Of a stretch of 64,000 bases of DNA, positions 53,054 to 61,953 are shown in pieces. Origin of the DNA: Armatimonadota bacterium (GTDB lineage Bacteria; Armatimonadota; Fimbriimonadia; Fimbriimonadales; Fimbriimonadaceae); the NCBI GenBank assembly GCA_016125185.1, contig WGMG01000006.1, positions 1,240,001 through 1,304,000 of the forward strand, given 5' to 3'. The stretch's first letter is position 1. Each line of letters opens with the position of its first letter. Position numbers and translations under genes: made by a program. A model generated the notes under the pieces. The model was not told the DNA's origin. It saw nothing but the letters and a program-made list of their open reading frames with translations, and did no database searches.

Positions 53054-53758
53054 ATGTTAGAGATCAAAGGTATCAACGTTTTCTATGGCGCGATCCAGGC
53101 CCTGCAAGATGTAACCCTCCACGTCAACCCTGGCGAAATCGTTGCGATCATCGGCTCTAACGGGGCTGGAAAGTCCACTTTGCTTAGGACGATCAGCGGC
53201 CTTCTCCGCGCCCGATCGGGCAGTATCAGCTATAACGGCGTGGAAATTACGAACGCCCAACCGCACGAAATCGTCAAGATGGGGCTTGGCCAAGCGCCGG
53301 AGGGTCGCCGCATCTTTACCAACATGTCGGTGCAGGAAAATCTTCAGCTGGGCGCTTACCTCCGCAAGGACACCGTCAAGATCGCCCAGGACATGGAAGC
53401 CGTCCTCAACCGATTCCCTCGCCTGCGAGAGCGATTCAAGCAAAGCGCCGGAACCCTCAGTGGCGGCGAACAGCAGATGCTCGCCATTTCCCGCGCGCTG
53501 ATGTCGAACCCCGAGATTCTCTTGCTGGACGAGCCGTCCCTCGGTCTCGCACCGTTCCTCATTACCGAAATCTTCAATATCGTCAAAGACCTCAACAAGG
53601 ATGGGCGAACCGTGCTCATCGTCGAGCAAAACGCCAACCGCGCCCTGGAAATCGCCGATCGCGCCTACGTTTTGGAAACTGGGGTCATGGTTCTGGAAGG
53701 CACTGGCAAGGAACTTCTCGTCGACCCGAAGGTCAAGGAAGCATATCTGGGGGGCTAA
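53054..53758 (+). CDS. LivF-type ABC transporter ATPase
   Basis: A 234-residue ATPase most like LivF, one of the two ATPases of branched-chain amino acid importers. Walker A is GSNGAGKST, the Q loop and LSGGEQQMLAISRALM signature follow, and Walker B is ILLLDEPSLGLAP. LGQAPEGRRIFTNMSVQENLQLGAY is typical of LivF. The partner genes livG, livH, livM and livK are not nearby. Its stop overlaps the rimI start (TAATG). It could supply an importer encoded elsewhere. Confidence 0.85.
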   Translation: MLEIKGINVFYGAIQALQDVTLHVNPGEIVAIIGSNGAGKSTLLRTISGLLRARSGSISYNGVEITNAQPHEIVKMGLGQAPEGRRIFTNMSVQENLQLGAYLRKDTVKIAQDMEAVLNRFPRLRERFKQSAGTLSGGEQQMLAISRALMSNPEILLLDEPSLGLAPFLITEIFNIVKDLNKDGRTVLIVEQNANRALEIADRAYVLETGVMVLEGTGKELLVDPKVKEAYLGG

Positions 53759-54228
53759 TGCTCGCGACGCTTCGCTTCGTACCGCTGGACAAATCCCACA
53801 TTCCGAGAATCCTTGAGATCGAGCACGTTACCCACAGCGCGCCGTGGTCCCAAAAGAGTTTCGAAAACGAACTTGAACACAAGTACGGCGTCTTCCTGGT
53901 CGGTTTGGTGGACGGCGACGTCGGCGCTTACGGCGGCGTCTGGATTCTGGTCGACGAAGCCCACGTGACCAACGTCGTCGTGTGCGAGCACCTTCGCAAC
54001 CAAGGCATCGGACGAAAGCTCATGATCGAACTGCTCACCCGCGCTCGCGAGAAAGGCGCTGTCTGCGCGACCCTCGAAGTCCGAGCTTCGAACGTCGGCG
54101 CAATCCACCTCTACGAAACGCTCGGCTTCGTCCAATCGACCGTCCGCAACAAGTACTACCCCGACAACCAGGAGGATGCCGTCGTCATGATGCTCAACGA
54201 CCTTCTCTCGTGGAAGCCGGGAGCCTGA
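53758..54228 (+). CDS. rimI: Ribosomal-protein alanine N-acetyltransferase RimI-like
   Basis: A 156-residue GNAT enzyme. Typical stretches are LEIEHVTHSAPWSQKSFENEL, VTNVVVCEHLRNQGIGRKLMIELL with the acetyl-CoA loop, and ATLEVRASNVGAIHLYETLGFV. The sequence fits RimI, which acetylates ribosomal protein S18, and related N-terminal acetyltransferases. Its stop overlaps the start of tsaD (TGATG), a gene pair that is widely conserved because rimI often lies in the t6A cluster. Confidence 0.88.
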   Translation: MLATLRFVPLDKSHIPRILEIEHVTHSAPWSQKSFENELEHKYGVFLVGLVDGDVGAYGGVWILVDEAHVTNVVVCEHLRNQGIGRKLMIELLTRAREKGAVCATLEVRASNVGAIHLYETLGFVQSTVRNKYYPDNQEDAVVMMLNDLLSWKPGA

Positions 54229-55235
54229 TGACCCTTTTCGAAGGCCCGATCCTCGCCATCGAGACCAGTTGCGACGAAACCTCCGCCGCAGTGCTTCGGG
54301 GTAGTTCGGTCCTCAGCAACGTCGTCAGTTCCCAAATCGCCATGCACGAGCAATGGGGCGGAATCGTCCCCGAGGCAGCGGCTAGAGCCCATATCGAATC
54401 GATCCTTCCGGTGATTGAATCTGCTTTGGATGAGGCTCAGATTGCTATGGATGCGATTCGGGCCATTGCCGTCACGAATCGACCCGGTTTGGTCGGCGCT
54501 CTTTCGGTGGGAGTGACGGCCGCAAAATCCCTCGCCTATGCGCTCCGCATCCCCATTCTTGGCGTGGACCATTTGGAAGGGCATCTGCTGGCGTGCCTGG
54601 CCAATGACGAGCCGCTCGCTTTTCCGATGGCCTCGCTTCTGGTCTCAGGAGGGCACTCGGAATTGGTGCTGATTCGAGGGTTAGGCGACTACCAACTCAT
54701 CGGCCACACAAGAGACGATGCGGCGGGCGAGGCGTTCGATAAAGGGGCTCGCCTGCTTGGACTTGGATACCCGGGTGGACGGAGGGTCTCCGAACTGGCG
54801 ATCCAAGGGAACCCCAAACGTTATTCCTTGCCCCGAGGCCTCGCCAAGGAGCGCTACGATCTCAGCTTTAGCGGCCTCAAGACCGCCATGCTTCGCCTGG
54901 TCGAAGCCGAAGGAGAGGCAATTTCCGTTCCCGACGCCTGCGCGTCCCTGCAAGCCGCCATCTGCGACTCCCTCATCGCCAAGCTCTCGAACGCGGTCGA
55001 AGACTTTTCGCCCAAGTCCATCGGACTTTGCGGCGGCGTCGCCGCCAATGGCGAGCTGCGAAGCCAGGTGCTTGATCTTGGCAATCGCTACGGCCTCCCG
55101 GTCCTCATCCCGGCTGGCGATCTCTGCACCGATAACGCCGCGATGATTGGCCTGGTCGCCGCCTTTCGGCTCGAAAGAGGCGAGCAAAGCTCGATGGACC
55201 TCGACGTTCAGCCGAACTCCGAACTCTTCCGCTAG
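54228..55235 (+). CDS. tsaD: tRNA N6-adenosine threonylcarbamoyltransferase TsaD
   Basis: A 335-residue ASKHA-fold protein that transfers the threonylcarbamoyl group to A37 of ANN-decoding tRNAs with TsaB and TsaE. The N terminus has ILAIETSCDETSAAV. VDHLEGHLLA gives the metal-binding histidines. SLLVSGGHSELVLI, GEAFDKGARLLGLGYPGG, SFSGLKTA, LCGGVAANGELR and TDNAAMIGL are further signatures. The ATG at 54228 was chosen because it overlaps the rimI stop. It ends convergent with the lipid kinase gene. Confidence 0.95.
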   Translation: MTLFEGPILAIETSCDETSAAVLRGSSVLSNVVSSQIAMHEQWGGIVPEAAARAHIESILPVIESALDEAQIAMDAIRAIAVTNRPGLVGALSVGVTAAKSLAYALRIPILGVDHLEGHLLACLANDEPLAFPMASLLVSGGHSELVLIRGLGDYQLIGHTRDDAAGEAFDKGARLLGLGYPGGRRVSELAIQGNPKRYSLPRGLAKERYDLSFSGLKTAMLRLVEAEGEAISVPDACASLQAAICDSLIAKLSNAVEDFSPKSIGLCGGVAANGELRSQVLDLGNRYGLPVLIPAGDLCTDNAAMIGLVAAFRLERGEQSSMDLDVQPNSELFR

Positions 55236-56104
55236 CGCGCCGTAACCGCTAGGGCCACGTTTCGAACCCCGATTGTCACCGTTCTGGCTTTGAAGGCGTC
55301 GCCGTCGACGACAAAACGTCTGGTCCGCTGCAGGGTCACCTTAGCCTGCTCGGTTTCCACATTCCAAACCTCGGGAAGCCGCGTCTGCTGGCCAAGCAAA
55401 AGGGCCGCGCCGTAGCGCATCAGATTCTTCTGGGTAGTCGCTTCGACCACATAGATTGAGAGGCGGCCGTCATCGATTTCCGCGTCTCGCGAAACCGGAA
55501 ACGGTCCCGCATGAAGACGAGTCGAGGCCGCAACAAACTGCATCGCCTTGCCATCGAACGTTCCCTCGTTCGTTTCCACCCGAATCTGAAACGGACGTGT
55601 GGCGCTGTACGCCCGGGCCACCGCCGGGAGATAGACCAAACGTCCGAACGTGCCTTTGTCCGACGCTTGCACCTGCTCCATGATTCGCGAGGTCAGCCCC
55701 AGCGTCGCTACATTAACGAAGACCTCATCGTTAAACGTCCCGACGTCGATGTAGCGAATGCGGGCCTCGTACAAATGGAAATGGATCGCCGCCTCGATTT
55801 CCATCGGTATCTCTAGCTCGTGGGCCAAGGCGTTGCCTGTCCCGAGCGGCAGGATGGAAAGAACCACCGACGTCCCGGCAAGGGCTGATGCCGCGGCTCG
55901 AACCGAGCCGTCCCCGCCGCCGATCCACACATTCTCGATGCCCTCACGCTTCGCCCGCTCAATCGCTTCATGCTGGTCCTGAGGACGTCGGGAGAGGACA
56001 ATGAATTCGGCCTCATCACCGACTAGCTCGGATACGCGGTCAAAGAGCTTCTGACCACTTCGGGCCTTGGCGTTCAAAATAACCGCAATCCGACGATTAG
56101 TCAT
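55232..56104 (-). CDS. Diacylglycerol/lipid kinase (DagK_cat, YegS-like)
   Basis: A 290-residue soluble kinase. The N-terminal domain has VILNAKARSGQKLFDRV, WIGGGDGSVRAAASALAGT with the nucleotide-binding Gly-Gly-Asp-Gly motif, and ILPLGTGNALAHELEIP. The C-terminal beta-sandwich contains IRYIDVGTFNDEVFVNVATLG, and QRTRRFVVDGDAFK. It fits YegS/DgkB/BmrU-type enzymes that phosphorylate diacylglycerol or a sphingosine-like lipid. It begins six bases after the M1-like peptidase gene, so they are likely one unit. Confidence 0.88.
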   Translation of the reverse strand: MTNRRIAVILNAKARSGQKLFDRVSELVGDEAEFIVLSRRPQDQHEAIERAKREGIENVWIGGGDGSVRAAASALAGTSVVLSILPLGTGNALAHELEIPMEIEAAIHFHLYEARIRYIDVGTFNDEVFVNVATLGLTSRIMEQVQASDKGTFGRLVYLPAVARAYSATRPFQIRVETNEGTFDGKAMQFVAASTRLHAGPFPVSRDAEIDDGRLSIYVVEATTQKNLMRYGAALLLGQQTRLPEVWNVETEQAKVTLQRTRRFVVDGDAFKARTVTIGVRNVALAVTAR

Positions 56105-56110
56105 GAACAG

Positions 56111-58264
56111 CTACAGGGCAAGCCAGTTATCTGGCCGCAAAGGAAAATGCACTTGGCCCCGCAAAGCGCGGCCAAGATTGTCCACCAAACCGACATAGCC
56201 GTGGCCAATATTTGGCGGCATCTGCGAGACGCCCAAACCAATCAGGCATCGCTTGCCACCGCCAAGCTCCACAACTGCCACCGCCGCGTTCGACTTTAGA
56301 TCGATGATCGTGCCGTCAAACGTCAGTTGATCGCCATCGACCTGGAATCCGGCTCTATCACAGAGGCTCTTCAGTTCGGGCATAGTTGCCGGATTGCCGA
56401 TCAGGAACTTGCCATCGAGGGTACTCAAATCAGCCGTCGTCTGCCCGGTGAACGACTGCAAGTACTCCGGATGCTTGGCATCCCGCACGATTTGGACATG
56501 TCCTTCGAAGTCGCCAAATGACGCAAAGATCGGATCGGGTCCAACCCGAAGCGCTCGGTGGTACGGATCGAAGTACACCTTCTTTGCCCCAACGCCGATT
56601 CCCTCGATCTTGAAGTTCCCTTGGGGATCAACGTTCTTGGTGTCCAGCATCTTCACTTCCCGTCGGCCCGAGGCATCTTCAAACCAAAGGTCCACCGGCA
56701 TTCGAAAAGTCGGGCCGGACCATGCAAGTTTTCCGCTGAAGACGCCCTTGGCAAAGGAGCCGGAGGCCAGCTTCACATTGGCGTATCCCGGACGTCGAAA
56801 CCAGTCGTTGAAGAAGTCCTTCAATTCGAACTGGGGCAGCTTCTTCAGCACCACGGCCTCAAATCCCTCCCATTCGGCTGGTTCGCCCTTGGGATGGTTA
56901 GCGATCCAATCGTGCATGCATCCGACGAGGTTCTGCGTTCCCACCAACTGTTCCAACATTGCCAAGACAAGCGCCCCTTTTCCGTAGCCGAGCGAGCCAG
57001 CCGCCGCGCCTATCGACGCGCCGGAGGCCATCAGGGGAGCTTCGTTATAGTCCTCCTGCGGCATCGATACGGTTTGGAAAAGCATCTTTCGATCGTCCGT
57101 ATTGCCAATAGCGACTCCACGTCGGAAACATCCTTCCGACCAGTCGGCGAAGCTCTCATTCCAAAACGACTTCAGGTACGTGTTCGGCATGATTCCGCCC
57201 CACCAGGTGTGCGATGGCTCGTGAGCGTCTTCTTCGGGTAGGCCGCCGCCATATGTGGCGTACGAGTACGCTTCTAGCGCGCCTCCGCCATACGACGGGC
57301 TGTCCAGGGCCCCGTAGGAATCGAACGGAAACGGGGCAAAGTTGCGGCTGTAGAAGTCGATAATCGGTGCGTACAGCTTCGGCTGAAGCTTCATTCGGTC
57401 CACACTGACACGCGGGCTCCACATCTGCAGGGTTCGACCGTCGATCTTTTCCGCCACATGCTTAGTCTTCAGCACTGTCAGGCTCCAATAGATCGCCGGA
57501 AGTTCCATGTCGAACTTCTCTGCTTTGCCATCCTTGCCTACGTAGTTGCCTTGCGCCACGACCGTGTACTCATTCGAAGGCGGCACTACCGAAATCTCGT
57601 AGGTGGCGGGCATCCGGTTCGCCATCGGATACCAGTAGTCGTTGGTCAGCGTGATGACTTCCGGCGTGATCGACCCCGCATAGTCGGGGAGATTGACTAT
57701 GCCCGTATAAGTCACATTGAGCTTCACATTGCCCGGCTTCAGTTTTGGAATCATCACGATTCCGCCGGTCTGCTTGAACGGGACTGCCTTGCCTCCGTCC
57801 GTGATCGAACTTACCGTGTAGCACGGCGAGAATCGGAGCAGGTGAAACTTCTTCTGGTTCGGCGAGATCTCCGCAGAGATCTCGTCGGTTAGGAACGCCT
57901 CCTTCTTCGCAACATTGAACGATACATGAACCTTGTGATGTCGAAGCCGAATGCCGTCCTTGTCCTGCTCGTCGATGTACTTCAGCTTGGTGCCCGCACG
58001 CTCGAAGAGTAGTTCGCCGATATCCTCGGAAGTGAGCGGCGTGGTGAAGACTACAAAGTCGCCGATACCGTCAATCTTTAGCGATTTGGCGGTCCAACCG
58101 AACTTGCCGACGTCGTATGCTCCGCCCCGCAAAACCTTGAATTCGTGCCCGTCCCCGGTCGAGTACTTGGCGAGTCCGGCGATGTCCTTTTGCTTGGCGA
58201 GAGAGGTCAAAGTGTCGAGCGACGGCGACTGTTGCCCAAGCAACAAAAGAACGAGTGGAACCAT
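56111..58264 (-). CDS. M1-family-like metallopeptidase, secreted
   Basis: A 717-residue protein with a short signal (VPLVLLLLGQQ). The zinc motif is HEPSH near residue 348, with the third ligand in WNESFADWSEGCF about 20 residues on. Upstream GGGALEAYSY occupies the place of the M1 GxMEN exopeptidase loop but lacks the usual Met-Glu-Asn, so aminopeptidase activity is uncertain. The N-terminal domain is a beta-saddle with VTYTGIVNLPDYAG. The C-terminal part (EGHVQIVRDAKHPEYLQSF) includes an extra domain of unknown role. It starts near the tRNA, with a GATACT box nine bases before the ATG. Confidence 0.8.
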   Translation of the reverse strand: MVPLVLLLLGQQSPSLDTLTSLAKQKDIAGLAKYSTGDGHEFKVLRGGAYDVGKFGWTAKSLKIDGIGDFVVFTTPLTSEDIGELLFERAGTKLKYIDEQDKDGIRLRHHKVHVSFNVAKKEAFLTDEISAEISPNQKKFHLLRFSPCYTVSSITDGGKAVPFKQTGGIVMIPKLKPGNVKLNVTYTGIVNLPDYAGSITPEVITLTNDYWYPMANRMPATYEISVVPPSNEYTVVAQGNYVGKDGKAEKFDMELPAIYWSLTVLKTKHVAEKIDGRTLQMWSPRVSVDRMKLQPKLYAPIIDFYSRNFAPFPFDSYGALDSPSYGGGALEAYSYATYGGGLPEEDAHEPSHTWWGGIMPNTYLKSFWNESFADWSEGCFRRGVAIGNTDDRKMLFQTVSMPQEDYNEAPLMASGASIGAAAGSLGYGKGALVLAMLEQLVGTQNLVGCMHDWIANHPKGEPAEWEGFEAVVLKKLPQFELKDFFNDWFRRPGYANVKLASGSFAKGVFSGKLAWSGPTFRMPVDLWFEDASGRREVKMLDTKNVDPQGNFKIEGIGVGAKKVYFDPYHRALRVGPDPIFASFGDFEGHVQIVRDAKHPEYLQSFTGQTTADLSTLDGKFLIGNPATMPELKSLCDRAGFQVDGDQLTFDGTIIDLKSNAAVAVVELGGGKRCLIGLGVSQMPPNIGHGYVGLVDNLGRALRGQVHFPLRPDNWLAL

Positions 58265-58286
58265 TCAGTGTTTAGTATCGCCCAAG

Positions 58287-58316
58287 TTGCACCGAAGATT
58301 CCAAAACAGGTATCTT
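58287..58316 (+). promoter_or_regulatory. Promoter of tRNA-Met
   Basis: TTGCAC (58287-58292) and TATCTT (58311-58316) are 18 bp apart. They would start transcription about six bases before the tRNA. Confidence 0.45.
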
Positions 58317-58328
58317 TTTCGAGCGCGT

Positions 58329-58405
58329 GGCGACGTAGCTCAGTTGGTTAGAGCGAACGGTTCATACCCGTTAGGTCAACAGTTCAAGTCTGTTCGTCGC
58401 TACCA
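58329..58405 (+). tRNA. tRNA-Met(CAT), elongator type
   Basis: The 77-base sequence folds into a full cloverleaf: acceptor GGCGACG/CGTCGCT with a G-T end pair, D-arm GCTC...GAGC, anticodon stem AACGG/CCGTT around TTCATAC, and T-arm AACAG/CTGTT around TTCAAGT. The discriminator A and an encoded CCA follow. The anticodon stem lacks the three G-C pairs of initiator tRNA and position 1 is paired, so it is an elongator tRNA-Met. A tRNA-Ile decoding AUA after lysidine modification is less likely. Confidence 0.95.
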
Positions 58406-58437
58406 TCCTTTCCCCCTCACTAACGAAAGGATTTCTT
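58405..58437 (+). terminator. Terminator-like hairpin after tRNA-Met
   Basis: ATCCTTT and AAAGGAT form a 7-bp stem around a 14-base loop, followed by TTCTT. It begins at the last base of the tRNA. Confidence 0.5.
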
Positions 58438-58450
58438 GGCGCGAATCACC

Positions 58451-59623
58451 CTATGCCGAGTCCGATGGGATCGTGCTAACCTTGTCGTCCCTTACGAACC
58501 ATTTCAATATTGGAGCCGCTACCACCGAGGTCAGAAGCGACATCCCGACCAAGAGCGAGTAAATATCCTTGCCGATCACTTTGAACTGGAATCCGAGTCC
58601 GGCGACGATGATCCCAACCTCGCCACGGGGCACCATCCCCATCCCCACCACTTTACGGTTCTCCTTAGCGCCCAACCAAGCTCCCACGTACTTACCTGCA
58701 ATCGCCAGCACGGACACCAGCAAAAGATTGCCGATCGCCCCAAAGTTGTTGAAGGCCATGATGTCTACGTTCAGTCCGGCGGAAATGAAGAAGAATGGCA
58801 CGATGAACTCGTTGAGGTCGATGACCTTTTCGTGAATCCACTCCTTGTAATCCGTCTCGGCCAACACCGTTCCCACCAAGAACGCGCCGATGATGGCGGC
58901 CAAGCCGAGCTTGTTTGCCAGCACAGCCACGCCGATGCACAAAGCGATCGATAGCGACCAAATCGAGAGCGGGCTCATGGGCTTATCGAGCATTCGGCTG
59001 TTCTTCCGCGCGAATCGTCGTCCTAAGGTCGCCATCAGAACGATGAATCCGAGCGACTGGACAATCACGATCGCGATCGACAGAATATTCACCCCCTGAC
59101 CAGTTGAAAGGGCGGACACGATGGTCAAAACCAACATCGCCAGGACGTCGTCGATGACCGCCGCACCGAGAATGACCTGGCTGTAGGTTCGGTCAATCAC
59201 CCCTAACTCCTGCAAGACCTTCGCTGTGATGCCCGCGCTGGTGGCGATGAAAGCCGCCGCGACAAACGCCGCCTGGTTGTTGGGAAAGCCCGAAAAGTGC
59301 GCCCAGGCAAAGCCAATGACGAACGGGAAAATGACGCCGAGGATGGCAACCACCATCGCCTCCTTCCCTACCTTGCCGATCTTCTCGAAAGGCGTCTCAA
59401 GGCCGACCGAGAACAGCAGGAACGCCGCACCAAGCTCGCCCAAGTCATAAACGATGGAGTTCGGTTCTCCGCCGACCCACCCGAGCATCGACTTGCCGAC
59501 GACGATTCCGCCAAATATCTGGCCAACCACGGAAGGCATTTTCAGCCGCATCGCAATCTCGCCGCCAATGATCGCCGCCATGTAGGCGACGAAGATGGTG
59601 AGCAAAGTGGCGCCGTGATCCAT
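58451..59623 (-). CDS. CPA2-type cation/proton antiporter (Kef-like)
   Basis: A 390-residue membrane protein with about 12 hydrophobic helices. It begins with LLTIFVAYMAAIIGGEIAMRLKMPSVVGQI, typical of the Na+/H+ exchanger domain. FIATSAGITAKVL and GAAVIDDVLAMLVL contain the ion-binding Asp-Asp of CPA2 members. No TrkA nucleotide-binding domain follows, so it resembles the short GerN/NapA group that exchanges Na+ or K+ for protons. The start has a TACAAT box 17 bases upstream. Confidence 0.88.
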   Translation of the reverse strand: MDHGATLLTIFVAYMAAIIGGEIAMRLKMPSVVGQIFGGIVVGKSMLGWVGGEPNSIVYDLGELGAAFLLFSVGLETPFEKIGKVGKEAMVVAILGVIFPFVIGFAWAHFSGFPNNQAAFVAAAFIATSAGITAKVLQELGVIDRTYSQVILGAAVIDDVLAMLVLTIVSALSTGQGVNILSIAIVIVQSLGFIVLMATLGRRFARKNSRMLDKPMSPLSIWSLSIALCIGVAVLANKLGLAAIIGAFLVGTVLAETDYKEWIHEKVIDLNEFIVPFFFISAGLNVDIMAFNNFGAIGNLLLVSVLAIAGKYVGAWLGAKENRKVVGMGMVPRGEVGIIVAGLGFQFKVIGKDIYSLLVGMSLLTSVVAAPILKWFVRDDKVSTIPSDSA

Positions 59624-59713
59624 TAGTGTTCTTACTCAAGATTGTACGCTTTCGTTGCCGTTCCTCACCGAACTAGACCACCCAGCAAAAGCCCCCGCAA
59701 GCCTGCCAGGTTT

Positions 59714-59779
59714 GTTAACGTAAGGTTAGCGGCTTGTTAAAGTCCCATTAACCTAAAGTTAAGCCCGCGTTAACCCCAG
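59714..59779 (+). promoter_or_regulatory. Six 11-bp direct repeats, Pho-box-like
   Basis: Units beginning (G/A)TTA(A/G) start at 59714, 59725, 59736, 59747, 59758 and 59769: GTTAAC, GTTAGC, GTTAAA, ATTAAC, GTTAAG, GTTAAC. Every step is exactly 11 bp. This is the layout bound by PhoB/PhoP/SphR-type response regulators, whose sites contain TTAA-rich half-sites on an 11-bp period. The array ends 13 bases before a CACTAT -10-like box (59793-59798), where an activator would replace the -35. It lies upstream of the pilin-like gene at 59841. The rest of the 217-base gap (59624-59840) shows nothing else clear. Confidence 0.7.
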
Positions 59780-59840
59780 ATTCCTGAAATCACACTATTT
59801 GAGTTGTAGGGAGCCCGAAAAGCTCTCACATGGTGTTCAA

Positions 59841-60779
59841 ATGAGAAAGGCCTTCACGCTCATCGAGCTTCTCGTGGTTATCGCAATCATCGCGATTCTT
59901 GCCGCTATTCTATTCCCGGTCTTCGCGCAGGCCAAAGCTGCTGCCAAGAAGTCCGCTGACCTCAGCAATCTTAAGCAGATCGGCACCGGTACCATGCTGT
60001 ACCTCGCCGACTACGACGACATGCTCTATCCGCACCGCTTTAACTGTAAGGTTAACGGCGCGCTTCAGACTTGTTCGCAGTACCTCGATGGCAACGGCAA
60101 CCTCACCGCCGAAGCTTCGAAGTTCAGCGGCGGTTCCGAGCAGCGATACTACTGGATGTTCATGCTCCAGCCGTACATGAAGAACAAGCAGATTTTCCGC
60201 AGCCCGATCCAGAGCGACGCTTTCGCCGCGAACGAGGGCCCGGTTCTCAACTGCACCGGCGCTGGCTGCATCGGTACCAACTACGGCGGCCAGAACAGCT
60301 ATGGTCACAACGATGGATGGCTCAGCCCGGCTGATCCGTTCGACGCTTCCGGTCAGGGTCTCGCTGCTGCGGTTAGCCACACTTCGATCAACAGCCCGGC
60401 AGGCATCATCATGATCGCCGATGCACGCTACTATGGCGCGGTTCCGGACATCATGAACGAATCCGGCAAGCTGGACCTCACGAAGTTTACGGGCACCGAG
60501 CTCACCGACATGCAGAACTTCATCAACAACCAGGGCGGCCAGTACAAGTACTACTGGAAGAACCTCGGTGGCGCCAACTGGAGCTACACCGGTGGCGAGT
60601 CGGGTCCTCTGGCGGCTGGCGCGGGTACGGCTAAAGCCTATGCCCTCGGTAAGGCTTTCGCGGGCGGCACGCTCAACGCTCAGTTCGCCGACGGCCACGC
60701 GAAGAACATCCCCTACGACCGAATCATTGGCGACATCTGCCTGTGGGCCGCGAAGGGCATCTCCGCTTGCGGCGGCTAG
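59841..60779 (+). CDS. Pilin-like protein with class III signal peptide (DUF1559-like)
   Basis: A 312-residue protein from the ATG at 59841 with leader MRKA and [20 protein letters not shown]. The head has [23 protein letters not shown], the usual LKQIG-x-YDD pattern, several cysteines ([18 protein letters not shown]), and the closing [18 protein letters not shown]. Codon use is notably regular and GC-rich, suggesting high expression. Frame continues to a TTG at 59799, but the leader argues for 59841. It is preceded by the 11-bp repeat array and followed by a strong terminator, so it is a single-gene unit. Confidence 0.88.
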   Translation: MRKAFTLIELLVVIAIIAILAAILFPVFAQAKAAAKKSADLSNLKQIGTGTMLYLADYDDMLYPHRFNCKVNGALQTCSQYLDGNGNLTAEASKFSGGSEQRYYWMFMLQPYMKNKQIFRSPIQSDAFAANEGPVLNCTGAGCIGTNYGGQNSYGHNDGWLSPADPFDASGQGLAAAVSHTSINSPAGIIMIADARYYGAVPDIMNESGKLDLTKFTGTELTDMQNFINNQGGQYKYYWKNLGGANWSYTGGESGPLAAGAGTAKAYALGKAFAGGTLNAQFADGHAKNIPYDRIIGDICLWAAKGISACGG

Positions 60780-60804
60780 TCCTCACGACGCAAAATTGAT
60801 CTCA

Positions 60805-60837
60805 AAGCCACCCCAAATTGGGGTGGCTTTTCTTTTG
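60805..60837 (+). terminator. Strong terminator after pilin-like gene
   Basis: An 11-bp perfect stem (AAAGCCACCCC and complement, loop AAATT) overlaps a T-rich tail ending at 60837. It closes the single-gene pilin unit. Confidence 0.95.
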
Positions 60838-60864
60838 ACTTCCATCGTCTGCCGACCAAGGCTG

Positions 60865-60870
60865 TATGAT
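60865..60870 (+). promoter_or_regulatory. -10 box TATGAT, near-leaderless start
   Basis: TATGAT ends nine bases before the ATG at 60880, predicting a leader of about three bases without a ribosome site. Confidence 0.45.
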
Positions 60871-60879
60871 GAAAATACA

Positions 60880-61953
60880 ATGTTCTCCCTGTTGGCGATT
60901 CTTGCCGGATCAGGTGTTCCTAAACCCCTTCGCCAAATCGTTTTCGACGCCAAACCCATATCGGTCTCCAAAAAAGGCATCGTGAAACCCAATGGAGACG
61001 GTGGCCTCTATGTCTACACCATCGATTCAGGCAAAACCAAACTCCTGTTTCGCTCCCAGCAGATTCTCTCGAACCCGCGATTCGTGGACTTCAAGACCGT
61101 CCTGTATGTTCAGCACGATTCCAAATCCAACGCCAACGAGCTCTACACCTACGACCTAGAGTTGCGCGCCCGCAGAAAAAGAGGCTCGCTTCCAGAAGGT
61201 AGCGTGGAACGACTCGAAATCTATTCGGGAGGCTACGTTTTTGTGTCCTACTTAGTGCCCGATGGAAAATACACGGACTGCGATCCTCGGCAGATCGTCG
61301 TCCTTAAGGACTACCGACCATACTACGCCCCCAAGCAACTTGTCTCGGACGCCACTCTCGATCCCGACGGCAAAAGCATCCTCATGGTCAAAGCTGACCA
61401 TTCCGGCTTGACCCATTGGTCGCCCGGACAACCAAATGCGACGGAAGTTCCGACACCGACGGACAAGAGGATCTACTACACCGGCGGCAATGGCAAAGAC
61501 ACTTTTGCCCTCGCCATCCAAGAAGACGGCTTCGACTTTATCCATTCGGGAACGGTGAAAAGTGCTCCAATGCCCGAATCGAAGGACGAAGACTATGGAC
61601 CGGCCTTCTTCTACGATCCAGGATTCGACCATTGCTATCCCGGCTGGACTAAGTTCAAAAAGGACCAAAACCAGTTTTTGCTATTCGCGCACCACGGAAT
61701 GTCAGACGGCTGGCATGCCCTCACCTTCTCCTTCGATCCCGACCATTCGAAAGTGGAATCTCTGTGCATGGGTCAATATATCGGTCCTGGACCGAACGCC
61801 AAGATGATCACGATATACAATCCTTGGATCGGACCTTATAAACGCGGTGGAGCGAGGGTTGGTCGCCTTTTCCTTACCAAGCGAGACGACCTGCAAGACG
61901 CAAAGCCCCTGACGCCGCAAACACTCGATGTCGGAGACGCCGACGGAATCTAA
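60880..61953 (+). CDS. Secreted propeller-like protein of unknown function
   Basis: A 357-residue protein with a short signal-like start (FSLLAILAGSGVP). The body consists of beta-strand repeats with PD40-like turns (ATLDPDGKSILMVKAD, RFVDFKTVLYVQHD, FSFDPDHSKVESL) and resembles the body of the secreted paralogues at 42718 and 43959. It lacks the C-terminal pilin-head-like domain. Its C-terminal third is unusual in its density of Tyr, Gly and Pro. No catalytic motif recognised. It has its own promoter after the pilin terminator. Confidence 0.6.
   Translation: MFSLLAILAGSGVPKPLRQIVFDAKPISVSKKGIVKPNGDGGLYVYTIDSGKTKLLFRSQQILSNPRFVDFKTVLYVQHDSKSNANELYTYDLELRARRKRGSLPEGSVERLEIYSGGYVFVSYLVPDGKYTDCDPRQIVVLKDYRPYYAPKQLVSDATLDPDGKSILMVKADHSGLTHWSPGQPNATEVPTPTDKRIYYTGGNGKDTFALAIQEDGFDFIHSGTVKSAPMPESKDEDYGPAFFYDPGFDHCYPGWTKFKKDQNQFLLFAHHGMSDGWHALTFSFDPDHSKVESLCMGQYIGPGPNAKMITIYNPWIGPYKRGGARVGRLFLTKRDDLQDAKPLTPQTLDVGDADGI

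Noticed and set aside
59799-59840. N-terminal extension of the pilin-like protein from a TTG
   Set aside because: The extra 14 residues precede a perfect prepilin leader that starts at the ATG at 59841; an extended leader would be atypical.
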